Of a DNA stretch of 40,461 nt, positions 8,704-19,361 are shown piece by piece. This DNA comes from Sphingobacteriales bacterium. Lineage in GTDB: Bacteria > Bacteroidota > Bacteroidia > AKYH767-A > OLB10. The stretch is from assembly GCA_021299095.1 (NCBI GenBank), contig JAJTFW010000024.1, positions 1 through 40,461 of the forward strand, given 5' to 3'. Below the pieces are notes generated by a model that worked only from the letters and a program-made list of their open reading frames with translations, searched no databases and had not been told where the DNA came from. The translations under genes and the position numbers were made by a program. Positions within the stretch are counted from its first letter, which is position 1. Each line of letters begins with the position of its first letter.

Positions 8704-9282
8704 ATGAAAAAGTTCAGCACTCATCTCCTTCTTCCCCTCTTATTGAGCGGATCAATTCTCCTATCAGGCTGTTATGGTTCATTTAACCTGGTGCGTGAGG
8801 TGTACGCCTGGAATGGCACAATTGAGGATAAGACGGTGCGCAGTGTAGTGTTTTGGGCCTTGATTATTATTCCTGTGTACGAAATCGCAGCTTTCGTGGA
8901 CGCTGCCGTACTGAATGTGATTGAACACTGGTCGGGTGATAATCCGCTTTCCATGCAGGACGGCGAATCGGATATGCGGGTGGTAGAACAGAAAGGCCGT
9001 CGGTACAAGGTTGAGGCCCGAAAAAACCGATTCACCATTTGGGAAGAAGGCCGCCGAAAACCAGTCCGCTTGGTATTCACTCCGGTGGATGCTTCCTGGA
9101 ATCTGGAACAGGACGGTAAACTCATCACCCTTTCTCGGCTCGAGGAGGGTCAAGATGGCCGACTAGCCTTGCGTATATTTCATTCCAATGGTCAATCCGA
9201 TCGGGTTGACTGCCCGCAGTCCTTGAACTGGGTTGCGCTTTCGTCCGCTATACAGTGTGCGGAGCCCGTTGCATCCCGCTGA
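8704..9282 (+). CDS. DUF3332 family lipoprotein
   Basis: 192 residues from ATG 8704; an upstream in-frame extension to 8590 is not family-like. The lipoprotein signal peptide ends in the lipobox LLSGC, so the mature protein would be lipid-anchored. The following GCYGSFNLVREVYAWNGTIE, the hydrophobic IIIPVYEIAAFVDAAVLNVI and IEHWSGDNP match DUF3332, a family of unknown function with one or two hydrophobic stretches. The rest is a beta-rich region (about 85-190). The end approaches the next gene within 18 bases, so the two are probably co-transcribed. Confidence 0.85.
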   Translation: MKKFSTHLLLPLLLSGSILLSGCYGSFNLVREVYAWNGTIEDKTVRSVVFWALIIIPVYEIAAFVDAAVLNVIEHWSGDNPLSMQDGESDMRVVEQKGRRYKVEARKNRFTIWEEGRRKPVRLVFTPVDASWNLEQDGKLITLSRLEEGQDGRLALRIFHSNGQSDRVDCPQSLNWVALSSAIQCAEPVASR

Positions 9283-9299
9283 GGCATACTTGGCTAGAC

Positions 9300-10163
9300 A
9301 TGCAGTTGCCCGACGAGATAACAATCGATTCGGTACGGTATGCGAAAGGCAGGGGGCCTGAGGTTTCGATTTCCTGGTTGCGTCTCGACAAGTCGGATCC
9401 GATAACGGGTGGAAACAAGTGGTTTAAATTACAGCACAACCTCCGAACTTTTCGTGCGGGCTCGTACCAAGGGGTATTGAGTTTTGGAGGTCCCTACTCC
9501 AATCACCTTGCTGCACTGGCCGAATGTTGCCGTCGGGAGGGAATTCCTTGCATTGGTATTGTTCGGGAAACCGAGGCCGGGATGGATACCATCACCTTGC
9601 AACGTGCCGCGCAAAGCGGAATGCGAATTGAAGTGGTATCCAGAAGTGAGTATCGCGCACTTCGAAATCCGGACTATCAGATCCACTTTCTAAAACAGTT
9701 CGGGAACATGATGCTGATACCAGAAGGAGGATCCAATTTGGAAGGTGTATTGGGGTGCAGTTCGATTTCCGATTTTATTCCTTCCCGATTCACCGATGTG
9801 GCACTTCCCGTGGGTACCGGATGCACACTTTGCGGAATCGATCGTTCTCTCCCATCAGCGCAGCGTTTGCTGGGAATCAAGGTGCTTGAAGCCAGGCAGG
9901 AGTCACAACCGTTTTGTGACGGACTCAGTCAGCGCGTTTCCTGGGAGTCTGGTTTTACATTCGGTGGCTACGCCCGAACGGATCAAGCGTTGATGGATCT
10001 GGTTTTCGATTGGAATTTCCGATTTCCTGACATTCCGATTGAACCGGTTTATACTGGAAAGCTGCTCTTTGGCGTTCTATCGTTGATGGAAAGGGGAGAA
10101 CTGAACAGAGATGGGCAGGTATTGCTGTGTCATACCGGTGGTTTGCAGGCTTATGTCCGCTAA
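9300..10163 (+). CDS. ACC deaminase / D-cysteine desulfhydrase family PLP enzyme
   Basis: 287-residue fold-type II PLP enzyme, cytoplasmic. The PLP lysine is probably Lys40 in ITGGNKWFKLQHN, followed by LSFGGPYSNHLAALA (residues 60-74), the phosphate-binding loop PVGTGCT near 170, YTGKLLFGV near 251 and CHTGGLQAY at the C-terminus. Together these fit the family that includes 1-aminocyclopropane-1-carboxylate deaminase and D-cysteine desulfhydrase. Short Bacteroidota members of this length are usually annotated generically, and substrate cannot be assigned from motifs. ATG 9300 is chosen over an upstream in-frame codon at 9255 that would overlap the DUF3332 gene. It is followed 69 bases later by the glucosaminidase gene on the same strand. 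Confidence 0.85.
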   Translation: MQLPDEITIDSVRYAKGRGPEVSISWLRLDKSDPITGGNKWFKLQHNLRTFRAGSYQGVLSFGGPYSNHLAALAECCRREGIPCIGIVRETEAGMDTITLQRAAQSGMRIEVVSRSEYRALRNPDYQIHFLKQFGNMMLIPEGGSNLEGVLGCSSISDFIPSRFTDVALPVGTGCTLCGIDRSLPSAQRLLGIKVLEARQESQPFCDGLSQRVSWESGFTFGGYARTDQALMDLVFDWNFRFPDIPIEPVYTGKLLFGVLSLMERGELNRDGQVLLCHTGGLQAYVR

Positions 10164-10232
10164 CAGGCACTTGTTGATACATGGCTCTGGACCCGGGTTA
10201 GGCAGGGCACCACTCCGGCTAACTTGCAAGCG

Positions 10233-11360
10233 ATGAAGTATGTCTCTTTCACACAGCTATTGGCTCTCCCGTTGTTTTTGTTTTCGAGTACAACCGCATG
10301 GACTCAATCCCAAACACAGCGCGAGGCTGTAAGGCTTTCGGCCGAGCAGTACATCACTGCCTATTCGGATGCAGCGGTGACCGATATGGCTCGAACCGGA
10401 GTTCCGGCCAGTATTACCCTGGCCCAGGGAATGTTCGAGTCCGATTATGGGAATTCGCCTCTTGCCAAGGATGCAAATAACCACTTTGGCATCAAGTGCC
10501 ACAAGGAGTGGACTGGCCCGACCTATCATCAGGATGATGATGCACCAAATGAGTGCTTTCGCAAATACATGGATGTGTGGCAATCCTATGCCGACCACTC
10601 CGAATTTTTACGGACCCGTGAGCGATATGCATCTCTCTTCGAATTGAGTAAGACCGATTACAAGGGCTGGGCTCATGGTTTGAAGCGCGCAGGCTACGCC
10701 ACCAACCCGCACTATGCGCATCGTATTATCGATTTGATTGAGCGATATGATTTGACACGTTTTGACCAGTCTGGTCTCGTCGCCTCCAGGGCAGCCATCA
10801 AGACTGAAAAGCCAGCCGAGCCAATGCGCACCGAAGTAGCCCAGGCAGGCACCGTGCAGGCCGACGCAAGTCAGGTGAAGGGCAAGCGCCGCGCCGTTCC
10901 AGCGGTCTCCGGCCGAGACAAGGCACCCGTTCGCACCTGGAGGTTTAAGAAGACAACTGAATCTGCCTCTACTGAAAAGACCGTTGCGATTCCTGCTTCA
11001 ACAGACGCAGGTAAGATAAACGGTGTGCCTTTCGTTCTGGCTCGTGAGGGAGATACCTGGAGTAAAATCGCCCGTGATCAGGGTATTGAGCTCTGGCAAG
11101 TTCTCGAATTCAACGATGCCGTTAAAAACGATGTGGTTCACTCTGGTGAAGTTGTTTTTGTCCGAAGCAAGAAGAATAAGGCCGAAACTGCACTCGCTCA
11201 TCAAGTGAAGCCCGGAGAAACATTGCGGGGTATTTCCCAGCAGTACGGGGTGAAGTTGTCGCGGATATACCGGATGAACGAACTTGCACCAGGTCAGGAA
11301 CCAGAGGTCGGTTCGAAGGTGTATTTGCAGCGTGCTATGCTGATGGGCGTTGTGCTGTGA
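10233..11360 (+). CDS. Peptidoglycan glucosaminidase (GH73) with two LysM domains
   Basis: 375 residues, exported. Signal peptide residues 1-25 end near AWTQSQ. The glucosaminidase domain (about 35-165) contains the predicted catalytic Glu in ITLAQGMFESDYGNSPLA, then NNHFGIKC, FRKYMDVWQSYADHSEFL and GLKRAGYATNPHYA, the usual GH73 order. A basic, Lys/Ala/Thr-rich linker leads to two LysM repeats near the C-terminus (LAREGDTWSKIARDQGI and HQVKPGETLRGISQQYGV) for cell-wall binding. Predicted role is cleavage of the glycan strand during growth or division. The start is ATG 10233; a TTG three codons earlier is possible. The stop abuts the convergent yitT-like stop with no gap. Confidence 0.92.
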   Translation: MKYVSFTQLLALPLFLFSSTTAWTQSQTQREAVRLSAEQYITAYSDAAVTDMARTGVPASITLAQGMFESDYGNSPLAKDANNHFGIKCHKEWTGPTYHQDDDAPNECFRKYMDVWQSYADHSEFLRTRERYASLFELSKTDYKGWAHGLKRAGYATNPHYAHRIIDLIERYDLTRFDQSGLVASRAAIKTEKPAEPMRTEVAQAGTVQADASQVKGKRRAVPAVSGRDKAPVRTWRFKKTTESASTEKTVAIPASTDAGKINGVPFVLAREGDTWSKIARDQGIELWQVLEFNDAVKNDVVHSGEVVFVRSKKNKAETALAHQVKPGETLRGISQQYGVKLSRIYRMNELAPGQEPEVGSKVYLQRAMLMGVVL

Positions 11361-12329
11361 TCAGTGGGCCAGCGGCCGTTTTTTGACCATTCCGCCACGG
11401 GTATCCTTGATGCTGGTCATTACGACAAAGGCATGCGGATCGATCAGTTCAATTTCAGACGTAAGCTTGCTGATTTCAAGGCGGGTGATTACCGTGTAAA
11501 CAATTTCCACGTCGGTATTGTGCCCGGTTTTTCCGAATCCGCGTTTCCCGTGGTAAATGGTAACACCGCGCCCTAGTTTGTGGATGAGCATCTCACGGAT
11601 CTCTTCGCTTTTCGGACTGATGATGGTGATGCCTGTGTACTCTTCAATTCCTTCAATCAGGAAATCGACGGTCTTGGAGGCGGCCAGGTAGGTAATCATG
11701 GAATACATAGCTGTCTCGATTGACAGGAAATAGGCTGCAGCCGAGAAGATGACGATGTTCACCAGCGTGATGATATCACCGACCGTGCTGCCGGATTTTT
11801 TACTGAGGGAAATTGCTAACACTTCAGTTCCGTCGATAACACACCCACCCCGAACGGCGAGTCCGATCCCGGCACCCAGAAAAAAACCGCCGAAAATAGC
11901 GACCAGGATTTTTTCATGGGTGATGATTGGGTATGAGGCCGTAGCCATTACCAAAGCCAAAGCACTGATGGCGATGGCGGTCATGATGGCGAATTGTTTT
12001 CCGATTACCCGGTAGCCCAATATGACAAATGGTACGTTGACTAGAAAGATGATTGCCGCTAGGGGTGCTCCGGTCAGTTTGGTCAGTAACAGTGCGATAC
12101 CGGTCGCACCTCCATCGATGAAATCATTCGGAAGCAGAAAGCTCTTCAGTCCGAATGAAGCCGATAATATACCCAGAGCAATGAACAGGCTGCTGCGAAT
12201 CAGACTTTGTACGCGTATGCGCGTTCGGCGCATGCGCTTGGCAAACTCGTAGGAACTTGAATCTGTCTGCCTTGATTGGAACAGGATTCGAGTGAAAAAA
12301 CGGTAAATCGCTTCACGCATCGTTTCCAA
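11361..12329 (-). CDS. YitT family membrane protein (DUF161 + DUF2179)
   Basis: 322-residue inner-membrane protein of unknown transport or sensory role. After a basic N-terminal region (about 1-40) come five or six hydrophobic segments, with the family signature FGLKSFLLPNDFIDGGATGI near residues 60-79 and VRGGCVIDGTEVLAISLSKK in the middle. The C-terminal about 100 residues (EYTGITIISPKSEEIREML onward) are the soluble DUF2179 domain. Slightly longer than the usual 280-300 because of the N-terminal extension; a second in-frame Met four codons in is an alternative start. It stands alone on this strand, convergent with the glucosaminidase gene and 27 bases before the adhesin gene's stop. Confidence 0.9.
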   Translation of the reverse strand: METMREAIYRFFTRILFQSRQTDSSSYEFAKRMRRTRIRVQSLIRSSLFIALGILSASFGLKSFLLPNDFIDGGATGIALLLTKLTGAPLAAIIFLVNVPFVILGYRVIGKQFAIMTAIAISALALVMATASYPIITHEKILVAIFGGFFLGAGIGLAVRGGCVIDGTEVLAISLSKKSGSTVGDIITLVNIVIFSAAAYFLSIETAMYSMITYLAASKTVDFLIEGIEEYTGITIISPKSEEIREMLIHKLGRGVTIYHGKRGFGKTGHNTDVEIVYTVITRLEISKLTSEIELIDPHAFVVMTSIKDTRGGMVKKRPLAH

Positions 12330-12356
12330 AAATAAGAGGAATGCGAATGCAGGAGC

Positions 12357-15300
12357 TTAGCGAATCAGACTGAACGTGCCGGTATATTGATAAGGCTTGT
12401 CCTTCAGGCTCACGATATCGATTCGGTAGGTGTAAATACCGATTGGAGAAAGTGAGCCATCAGCATCAGTGCCGTCCCAGGGACGTAAGAAATCCTTGCT
12501 TTGATAAACGATCTGCCCCCACCGGTTGTAAATGACCATGTCGAAAGACTTCACCCGGATGAACGGGGTGCCGTCGAAGAACAAATCGTTTCGACCGTCG
12601 TTGTTGGGGCTGAAAGCGCTCGGGATAAAGAAGGGAGCTACTTCGATATCGAAGGTGTATTCGTCTTTACAGTCCACACCATTGAATGCGATGAGCTTGA
12701 CAGTTCGCGTTCCGATTTTATCAAAAAGGTGTATTGGATTCACCTCTTCAGAACTTTCACCTTCGCCAAAGTTCCATTTGTACCGTGTAGCATTGGTCGA
12801 GGTATTGGTGAAGCTTACCTCTGAATTGAAAATACTGATGATCCGTGCCGATGCATCGAAGCCGGCATCTGGTGCCGGGGGCAGGATTACGCTGATGATA
12901 GCAGAATCTACGTCTGTGCAGCCGTAAGGACTGGTAACGGTCAATGAGGTAACATAGTCGCCGGGAGATGGATATCCGTGAAGGGGCGACATCACGGATG
13001 ATGTGCTGCCGTCACCGAATTTCCAGTCATATGTGGAGGAGGGTTCGCAAATACTCTGGTTCAGAAATTCGACGCTTATTTGATCGCAGCGAGTTTCCTG
13101 CACGGGTGTGTATATCGCCTGCGGAATCGGATAAGCCTGGAATAAAACGGATTCCGATGCAATACATCCTTCTGGGCTGGTTACCGTAACGGAGTAGTTT
13201 CCTGTTTGTGTTACTTGTATGCTCGTACCCGTATTTCCGTTTGACCAATTGTAGGTTCCTTGTCCTGCAACGGCCTGTAGTTGACCCGTCAAGCCTTCGC
13301 ATACCCCGGCTGGTCCGGTGATGCTGCTGTTGGGTAAGGGGAAAAGCTGTACTAAGAATTGAGTTTGTCCGGTGCATCCGTTGTTGTCAGTAACAACTAC
13401 GCTGTAGGTTCCGCCCAGATTCACGCCGACAGAGGCAGATGAACCTCCTGAGCTCCACTGGTATCCTGCATATCCGTTGCCCGCGGTCAGAATACTGGTC
13501 TCTCCATCGCATATGCGGTCGTCGCCGCTGATCTGGGGTTGTGGAGCAGCAGTTACAGTCACACTGGCAAGTGATGTGGCGGTACATCCATTGTTGTCAG
13601 TAACGGTCAGGCTATACGAAACCGGGACCGTTGAGCTTTGACTAGGCGCGGTTGATCCGTTCGACCACAGGAATGTACTTCCTGCTGGGCCAACAGCAGT
13701 AGCGACTGCTGTTTGTCCATCACAAATGTCAAGGTCGCCAGCGATGGAAGCCGATGGGAGTGGCCAGGATAGGATGTTGGCGTTTGCATTCCCGCTACAG
13801 CCGTTTGCTGCAGTTACTGTAACCGCATATGTTCCTCCAATGCTGATTTGATTAGCGGTTGAAGAGGCGCCATTCGACCACAAGGTTGTAGCGTATCCGG
13901 GTTGTACGTTGAGAGTTGCCGTGCTGCCGTTACAGAAACCCGCAGGTCCGCTGATTTGCGGCTGGGTAAACGGTAGAACAACCAATTGTACGGAACTTGA
14001 ATTCGAACATCCGTTGTTATCAGTGACAGTTAACACATAATTTCCACTCGTTCCGATCGTGATTGCCGATTGCGTTGATCCGTTCGACCAATTGTACGAA
14101 CTGAAAACGCCACTGGAGCTCAATGTGGTTGTGGAACCATCGCAAATGCTGAGCGTACCCGCAATCGAAACCGCTGGCAATGGATTTACTACAACCGACT
14201 GGCTCGCATTTCCCGAGCAACCGTTGTTATCGGTCACTGTAACAGTGTACGTCCCGCTTGTATTGACGGAGATCGATGGCGATATGGATCCGTTAGACCA
14301 CGCAACGGTATTTCCTGCAGGAACAGATAGGTTTACGCTGCTGCCTTGGCAGATGGAAGTAGGACCGGAGGCCGTGATTCCAGGTACGGGATTTGGGAAT
14401 ACCTGCACGGAGACTGTGTCCGATACGGCAGTGCAATTGCTGCCTTGTCCGTACTGAACCGTACAGAAATAATTATTCGTGGTTTGTACGGTTATGCTTT
14501 GGGTGGTTGCTCCATTTGACCACAGATACGAATTGCCCTGACTTACCGTAAGCGTTACATCATCGCCGGGACACAGGTTTGTGGGGCCACTGGCGGTAAT
14601 CACCGGTTGTTCCGTCAGGAACTCGACATAAATCAACGCAGAGAATGCGAAGCACAAGGCTCCGTTGTTCAATGAAACGTAATAAATGCCTGGCTGACTT
14701 ACCCAAATTGAGTCGGTCGTTTCGCCTGTTGACCAAAACGGAGGTCGGCAGGTATTGATGTGGAGAGGAATCGAGTCGCCCGGGCAGATATACAAGGTGT
14801 CACCAACATTGGCTACTTGGTTATTGACGGTCAACACGGGGATTTGTCCAACGGACTGGAAAGAGTTGCTTTCCAGAAAAACCCCGGAATCGTAATTGCC
14901 ATCGCAGAAATCCTGTACGGCCAGTTTGATGTGATAGGTTTCACATGGACATACTTCACGAGCCGCGGTGAGCACGGTGGTCATACCATCGTACTGCACG
15001 GAACTACTGCCGTGGTTGTCGCGGAAATAGGCGCAATTCAAACACGGACCAGTGGGGGTAGTCAGAGCAGCGGATTGCCCGTTGTTGACGGTGTTGATTG
15101 AAATCGGAACGGTACTCCCGGGAATCTTGGCGATGTTTTCTGTGCCGGTGATTCCCGGACCACTGATGAAAAAACCGAAATAATCGTTGCAACCTGTATT
15201 CACAAAATCACTGTATTCCTCAGATGCCCATACATACCGAAAGCGAACGGAATCCGTAGCAACGGTGAAATCAAATTCCAACACAGAGGCATCGAATCCT

Positions 15301-15656
15301 CCACCTCCTGTCGGATTCAGGGCGTTCAAATCGGGATCGCCCGAAACACCATTGCTGGCTCCGGCTCCTGTTGAATTGTTCGGACCGATCGCACTGGCCA
15401 CACTTCCGGAAGTCAGCAATACGCCACTCGATAGGCCGACATTGCAAGGCCCGAGACAGTTGAATGTCCCTCGGGCAATTGTACTTCCGGAAAACGTGAT
15501 ATTGCTGGCATTTACCCCTGCACCCAGCAAAGTGGTTTGTACTAGACTGGTTGCTGTTGGTGCAGTGCTAACGGTAAGCTGCGCATAGGCACCATTTACC
15601 CTTAGAAGCAGAAGGGTAGTGCAAAGCAAGAAGAAATGTGGGCGCAGTGGCTTCAA
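12357..15656 (-). CDS. Large T9SS surface protein: choice-of-anchor L, tandem Ig-like repeats, PKD, CHU_C tail
   Basis: 1099 residues. A signal peptide (1-25) is followed by a choice-of-anchor L domain (about 27-270) with WASEEYSDFVNTGCNDYFGF. About eight Ig-like units of 70 residues follow (about 280-850), each built around a GxxxICxG start, a YxWSNG core and a GTYxVTVTDNNGC end. Two PKD-type domains lie at about 855-1005 (FGDGSTSSVMSPLH and FGEGESSEEVNPIH). The C-terminus is the gliding-motility-associated CHU_C domain (type B T9SS signal) with PSAFSPNNDGRNDLF, YNRWGQIVYQS and GIYTYRIDI. Predicted cell-surface adhesin or secreted structural protein. A TATATTTG promoter box lies 20 bases upstream. 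Ligand unknown. Confidence 0.9.
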   Translation of the reverse strand: MKPLRPHFFLLCTTLLLLRVNGAYAQLTVSTAPTATSLVQTTLLGAGVNASNITFSGSTIARGTFNCLGPCNVGLSSGVLLTSGSVASAIGPNNSTGAGASNGVSGDPDLNALNPTGGGGFDASVLEFDFTVATDSVRFRYVWASEEYSDFVNTGCNDYFGFFISGPGITGTENIAKIPGSTVPISINTVNNGQSAALTTPTGPCLNCAYFRDNHGSSSVQYDGMTTVLTAAREVCPCETYHIKLAVQDFCDGNYDSGVFLESNSFQSVGQIPVLTVNNQVANVGDTLYICPGDSIPLHINTCRPPFWSTGETTDSIWVSQPGIYYVSLNNGALCFAFSALIYVEFLTEQPVITASGPTNLCPGDDVTLTVSQGNSYLWSNGATTQSITVQTTNNYFCTVQYGQGSNCTAVSDTVSVQVFPNPVPGITASGPTSICQGSSVNLSVPAGNTVAWSNGSISPSISVNTSGTYTVTVTDNNGCSGNASQSVVVNPLPAVSIAGTLSICDGSTTTLSSSGVFSSYNWSNGSTQSAITIGTSGNYVLTVTDNNGCSNSSSVQLVVLPFTQPQISGPAGFCNGSTATLNVQPGYATTLWSNGASSTANQISIGGTYAVTVTAANGCSGNANANILSWPLPSASIAGDLDICDGQTAVATAVGPAGSTFLWSNGSTAPSQSSTVPVSYSLTVTDNNGCTATSLASVTVTAAPQPQISGDDRICDGETSILTAGNGYAGYQWSSGGSSASVGVNLGGTYSVVVTDNNGCTGQTQFLVQLFPLPNSSITGPAGVCEGLTGQLQAVAGQGTYNWSNGNTGTSIQVTQTGNYSVTVTSPEGCIASESVLFQAYPIPQAIYTPVQETRCDQISVEFLNQSICEPSSTYDWKFGDGSTSSVMSPLHGYPSPGDYVTSLTVTSPYGCTDVDSAIISVILPPAPDAGFDASARIISIFNSEVSFTNTSTNATRYKWNFGEGESSEEVNPIHLFDKIGTRTVKLIAFNGVDCKDEYTFDIEVAPFFIPSAFSPNNDGRNDLFFDGTPFIRVKSFDMVIYNRWGQIVYQSKDFLRPWDGTDADGSLSPIGIYTYRIDIVSLKDKPYQYTGTFSLIR
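13116..14600 (-). repeat. tandem ~70-residue Ig-like repeats inside the adhesin gene
   Basis: Seven clear consecutive units (residues about 353-847) share a Cys-containing start (ICxG), WSNG and TVTDNNGC. At DNA level short stretches such as ccgttgttatcagt recur once per unit, but units have diverged in between. An eighth, weaker unit lies at residues 280-350. Confidence 0.85.
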
Positions 15657-15676
15657 TGCAGTATGCGTGTCAATAT

Positions 15677-15684
15677 CAAATATA
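15677..15684 (-). promoter_or_regulatory. TAnnTTTG promoter box for the adhesin gene
   Basis: TATATTTG on the minus strand, 20 bases before the adhesin ATG at 15656. The AT-rich 15657-15803 spacer holds no gene that I can see. Confidence 0.5.
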
Positions 15685-15803
15685 CGGAATCCGAACCGAA
15701 TTGCCTGACTCTATATAACTGTCTGATTTCTACGAAATCTTTGGATTTCAGTTACGGAAGCCCGTGAATCTGTAATAAGTCTATTTCTTGAGCTTAATCA
15801 ATT

Positions 15804-15830
15804 AAAAAAGGCCGGATTAACCGGCCTTTC
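15804..15830 (-). terminator. rho-independent terminator of atpD-atpC
   Basis: Perfect 9-bp stem AAAGGCCGG / CCGGCCTTT with loop ATTAA. On the minus strand it is followed by a T-run, 20 bases past the atpC stop. Confidence 0.9.
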
Positions 15831-15849
15831 AATCTAGTTTATGCAGGAT

Positions 15850-16089
15850 TTACACCGACTCGGCCAGAATGACCACTTTATTGTCGAGCAATTCAACAAC
15901 GCCCCCCTTCACATCGAAGCTGGTTTCACCTTGGGTGGTCTTGATTTTGACCGGACCATTCACAAGGGTGGAGACGATGGAGGCGTGGTTTTCAAGCATC
16001 TGGAAACGGCCTTTGCTGCCAGGTACCATGACTGAACTGACTTCGCCTTCAAATACCTTTCGGTCGGGAGTGATGATTTCGAGCTGCAT
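15850..16089 (-). CDS. atpC: F1 ATP synthase epsilon subunit
   Basis: 79 residues forming the N-terminal beta-sandwich domain of epsilon: MQLEIITPDRKVFEGEVSSV, PGSKGRFQMLENHASIVSTL and KGGVVELLDNKVVILAESV. It joins the rotor stalk of the F1 complex at the inner membrane. The C-terminal helical hairpin of the E. coli-type subunit is absent, as is common in Bacteroidota, so the inhibitory function of that hairpin is not expected. It lies 26 bases after atpD and before a strong terminator, so it is the last gene of a two-gene atpDC unit. The other ATP synthase genes are not in this window. Confidence 0.95.
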   Translation of the reverse strand: MQLEIITPDRKVFEGEVSSVMVPGSKGRFQMLENHASIVSTLVNGPVKIKTTQGETSFDVKGGVVELLDNKVVILAESV

Positions 16090-16115
16090 GCGAGTACGAT
16101 TCAGGTGTTCGGTGA

Positions 16116-17705
<1,590 letters not shown>

Positions 17706-17754
17706 TCAACAATTTTCCTTGATTTGTTGATAATGAAGGATTTCCCGCAAAGAC

Positions 17755-18684
17755 GTGATTGTTTGCAGAAAGTTAAGTGAGGTTCCCCGGCACGCTTATC
17801 CGGTGGTTACTGTGGGCACCTTCGATGGTGTTCATCTTGGCCATAGGGCCATTTTGGAACGGCTGCGCGTGATTGCGCAAGCGAACCACGGCCAGGTCGT
17901 TGTGCTGACTTTTCATCCCCATCCGCGAAAAGTACTTGGACCCGCAGGAACGCGTTTGTCGATGTTGAACACATTGGAGGAGCGCATCCGGCTTTTTGAT
18001 TCCCTCGGAGTGGACGTGCTCGTTGTTTTGGAATTCACGCCTGCCTTTTCTGAAATCGGCTACGAGGCTTTCGTTCGCGATTACCTGGTAGGTGGGCTGG
18101 GTATTAAAATGCTGGTCATCGGATATGACCACCAGTTTGGGCACCGCCGGCAGGGCGGAATGCAGGCACTTAGTCAACTCGCGCCCACGCTTGGTTTCGA
18201 GTTGGAGGAAATTCCGGAGCAGGATATCGATGCCATAGCGGTCAGTTCTACGCGGATCCGGACGGCCTTGCTGAATGCAGAAGTTGAACTCGCCCGAAAT
18301 TTACTGGGATACGCATATACGCTTGAGGGTACGGTCGTACAGGGTAGGCAAATCGGCAGGACTATCGGTTTTCCGACGGCCAATCTGGCTATTGCTGACC
18401 CGGATAAACTCATTCCGGCCAACGGAGTTTACGCGGTCTGGGTCGAATGCGAAGGGCAGCGGCACAAAGGGGCGATGAGCATTGGTCACCGCCCAACGTT
18501 TGATGCGGGAGAGCGTAGCGTCGAAGTGTACCTGTTGCATTTCAACGGTGATTTGTACGGAAAATCCTTGCGTGTTGAATGCATGCATCATCTGAGGCCC
18601 GAGCTCAAATTCGATTCTGTGGATGATCTGGTTCGTCAAATGCAACAAGATTGCCTCAAGGCGGATCAACTCCTTGCGGATTAA
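17755..18684 (+). CDS. ribF: Bifunctional riboflavin kinase / FAD synthetase
   Basis: 309 residues; makes FMN from riboflavin and then FAD, cytoplasmic. The N-terminal nucleotidyltransferase half has GTFDGVHLGH (21-30), FHPHPRKVL, GYDHQFGHRRQGG and SSTRIR (164-169). The C-terminal flavokinase half has GRTIGFPTANL (201-211), GVYAVWV and MSIGHRPTF. Both active-site regions are complete and the length is standard. The start is a GTG giving MIVCRKLSEVP, which fits where the first strand should begin. The LRR gene follows after 42 bases and the ABC permease 20 bases after that, so these three probably form one transcript. Confidence 0.96.
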   Translation: MIVCRKLSEVPRHAYPVVTVGTFDGVHLGHRAILERLRVIAQANHGQVVVLTFHPHPRKVLGPAGTRLSMLNTLEERIRLFDSLGVDVLVVLEFTPAFSEIGYEAFVRDYLVGGLGIKMLVIGYDHQFGHRRQGGMQALSQLAPTLGFELEEIPEQDIDAIAVSSTRIRTALLNAEVELARNLLGYAYTLEGTVVQGRQIGRTIGFPTANLAIADPDKLIPANGVYAVWVECEGQRHKGAMSIGHRPTFDAGERSVEVYLLHFNGDLYGKSLRVECMHHLRPELKFDSVDDLVRQMQQDCLKADQLLAD

Positions 18685-18726
18685 TCGAGTGGTTTACTGC
18701 CACACTTACTGTATTTTCGTCAGCAA

Positions 18727-19341
18727 ATGATCCGGCTTCTCATTCTTGTTTGCTGTTTTTTGGGCATGGTTACCCCCATGAGCGTAATGGCCCAGGATCC
18801 CGATTCAGCTCCCGACACGAGCAAAGCTTTATTTAAGGTCTATAGGAGTTATGGTGAAGGTCTTCTCAATCCCGACTCGGTCTTTGTGCTTGATTTAAGT
18901 AAGCAAAAACGTAAAACCCTGCCCGACGAGGTGAGGCAGTTTCGGAACTTACAGGAATTGCGCCTTTCCCGAAATTCCCTGAGTGAACTGCCCGATTGGA
19001 TCGGCGAACTTACACACTTGCGGAAACTGGATGTGTCAAACAACAAGCTCACTTCAATTCCCGTCTCCATTGGCTTGCTGGATAAACTAGAATTTCTGGG
19101 ACTGAACCGGAACCTGATTCGGGAGCTTCCAGTGGAAATCGGTGGGCTTGTGAGTTTGCAGGTTCTTGAGATGTGGGACAACGAACTTGAAGTTGTACCC
19201 GATGAACTGAAAAAACTTCATGCATTGAAGGTGTTCGAATTGCGAGGTATCCTGTTTTCACAACGCGATCAAGAGCGAATCAGGTCACTGGTCCCTGATG
19301 CAGATGTGTTTTTTTCGCCACCCTGCAACTGTAAAAACTGA
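18727..19341 (+). CDS. Secreted leucine-rich-repeat protein
   Basis: 204 residues. Signal peptide residues 1-22 end at VMAQ. About five leucine-rich repeats of 23 residues follow (about 53-175), of the pattern LxxLxLSxNxLxxLPxxIGxL, for example LRKLDVSNNKLTSIPVSIG. A short tail ends FFSPPCNCKN; the CxC pair may be structural. This repeat class is a protein-binding scaffold; no enzymatic domain is present and the partner is unknown. It lies between ribF and the permease on the same strand. Confidence 0.82.
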   Translation: MIRLLILVCCFLGMVTPMSVMAQDPDSAPDTSKALFKVYRSYGEGLLNPDSVFVLDLSKQKRKTLPDEVRQFRNLQELRLSRNSLSELPDWIGELTHLRKLDVSNNKLTSIPVSIGLLDKLEFLGLNRNLIRELPVEIGGLVSLQVLEMWDNELEVVPDELKKLHALKVFELRGILFSQRDQERIRSLVPDADVFFSPPCNCKN

Positions 19342-19361
19342 TTGCATCCGGTCATTCCCTT

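Noticed and set aside
10220-10230. TAACTTGCAAG before the glucosaminidase gene, matching part of the cotH palindrome
   Set aside because: Only half the palindrome is present, with no symmetric partner; a coincidence is likely.
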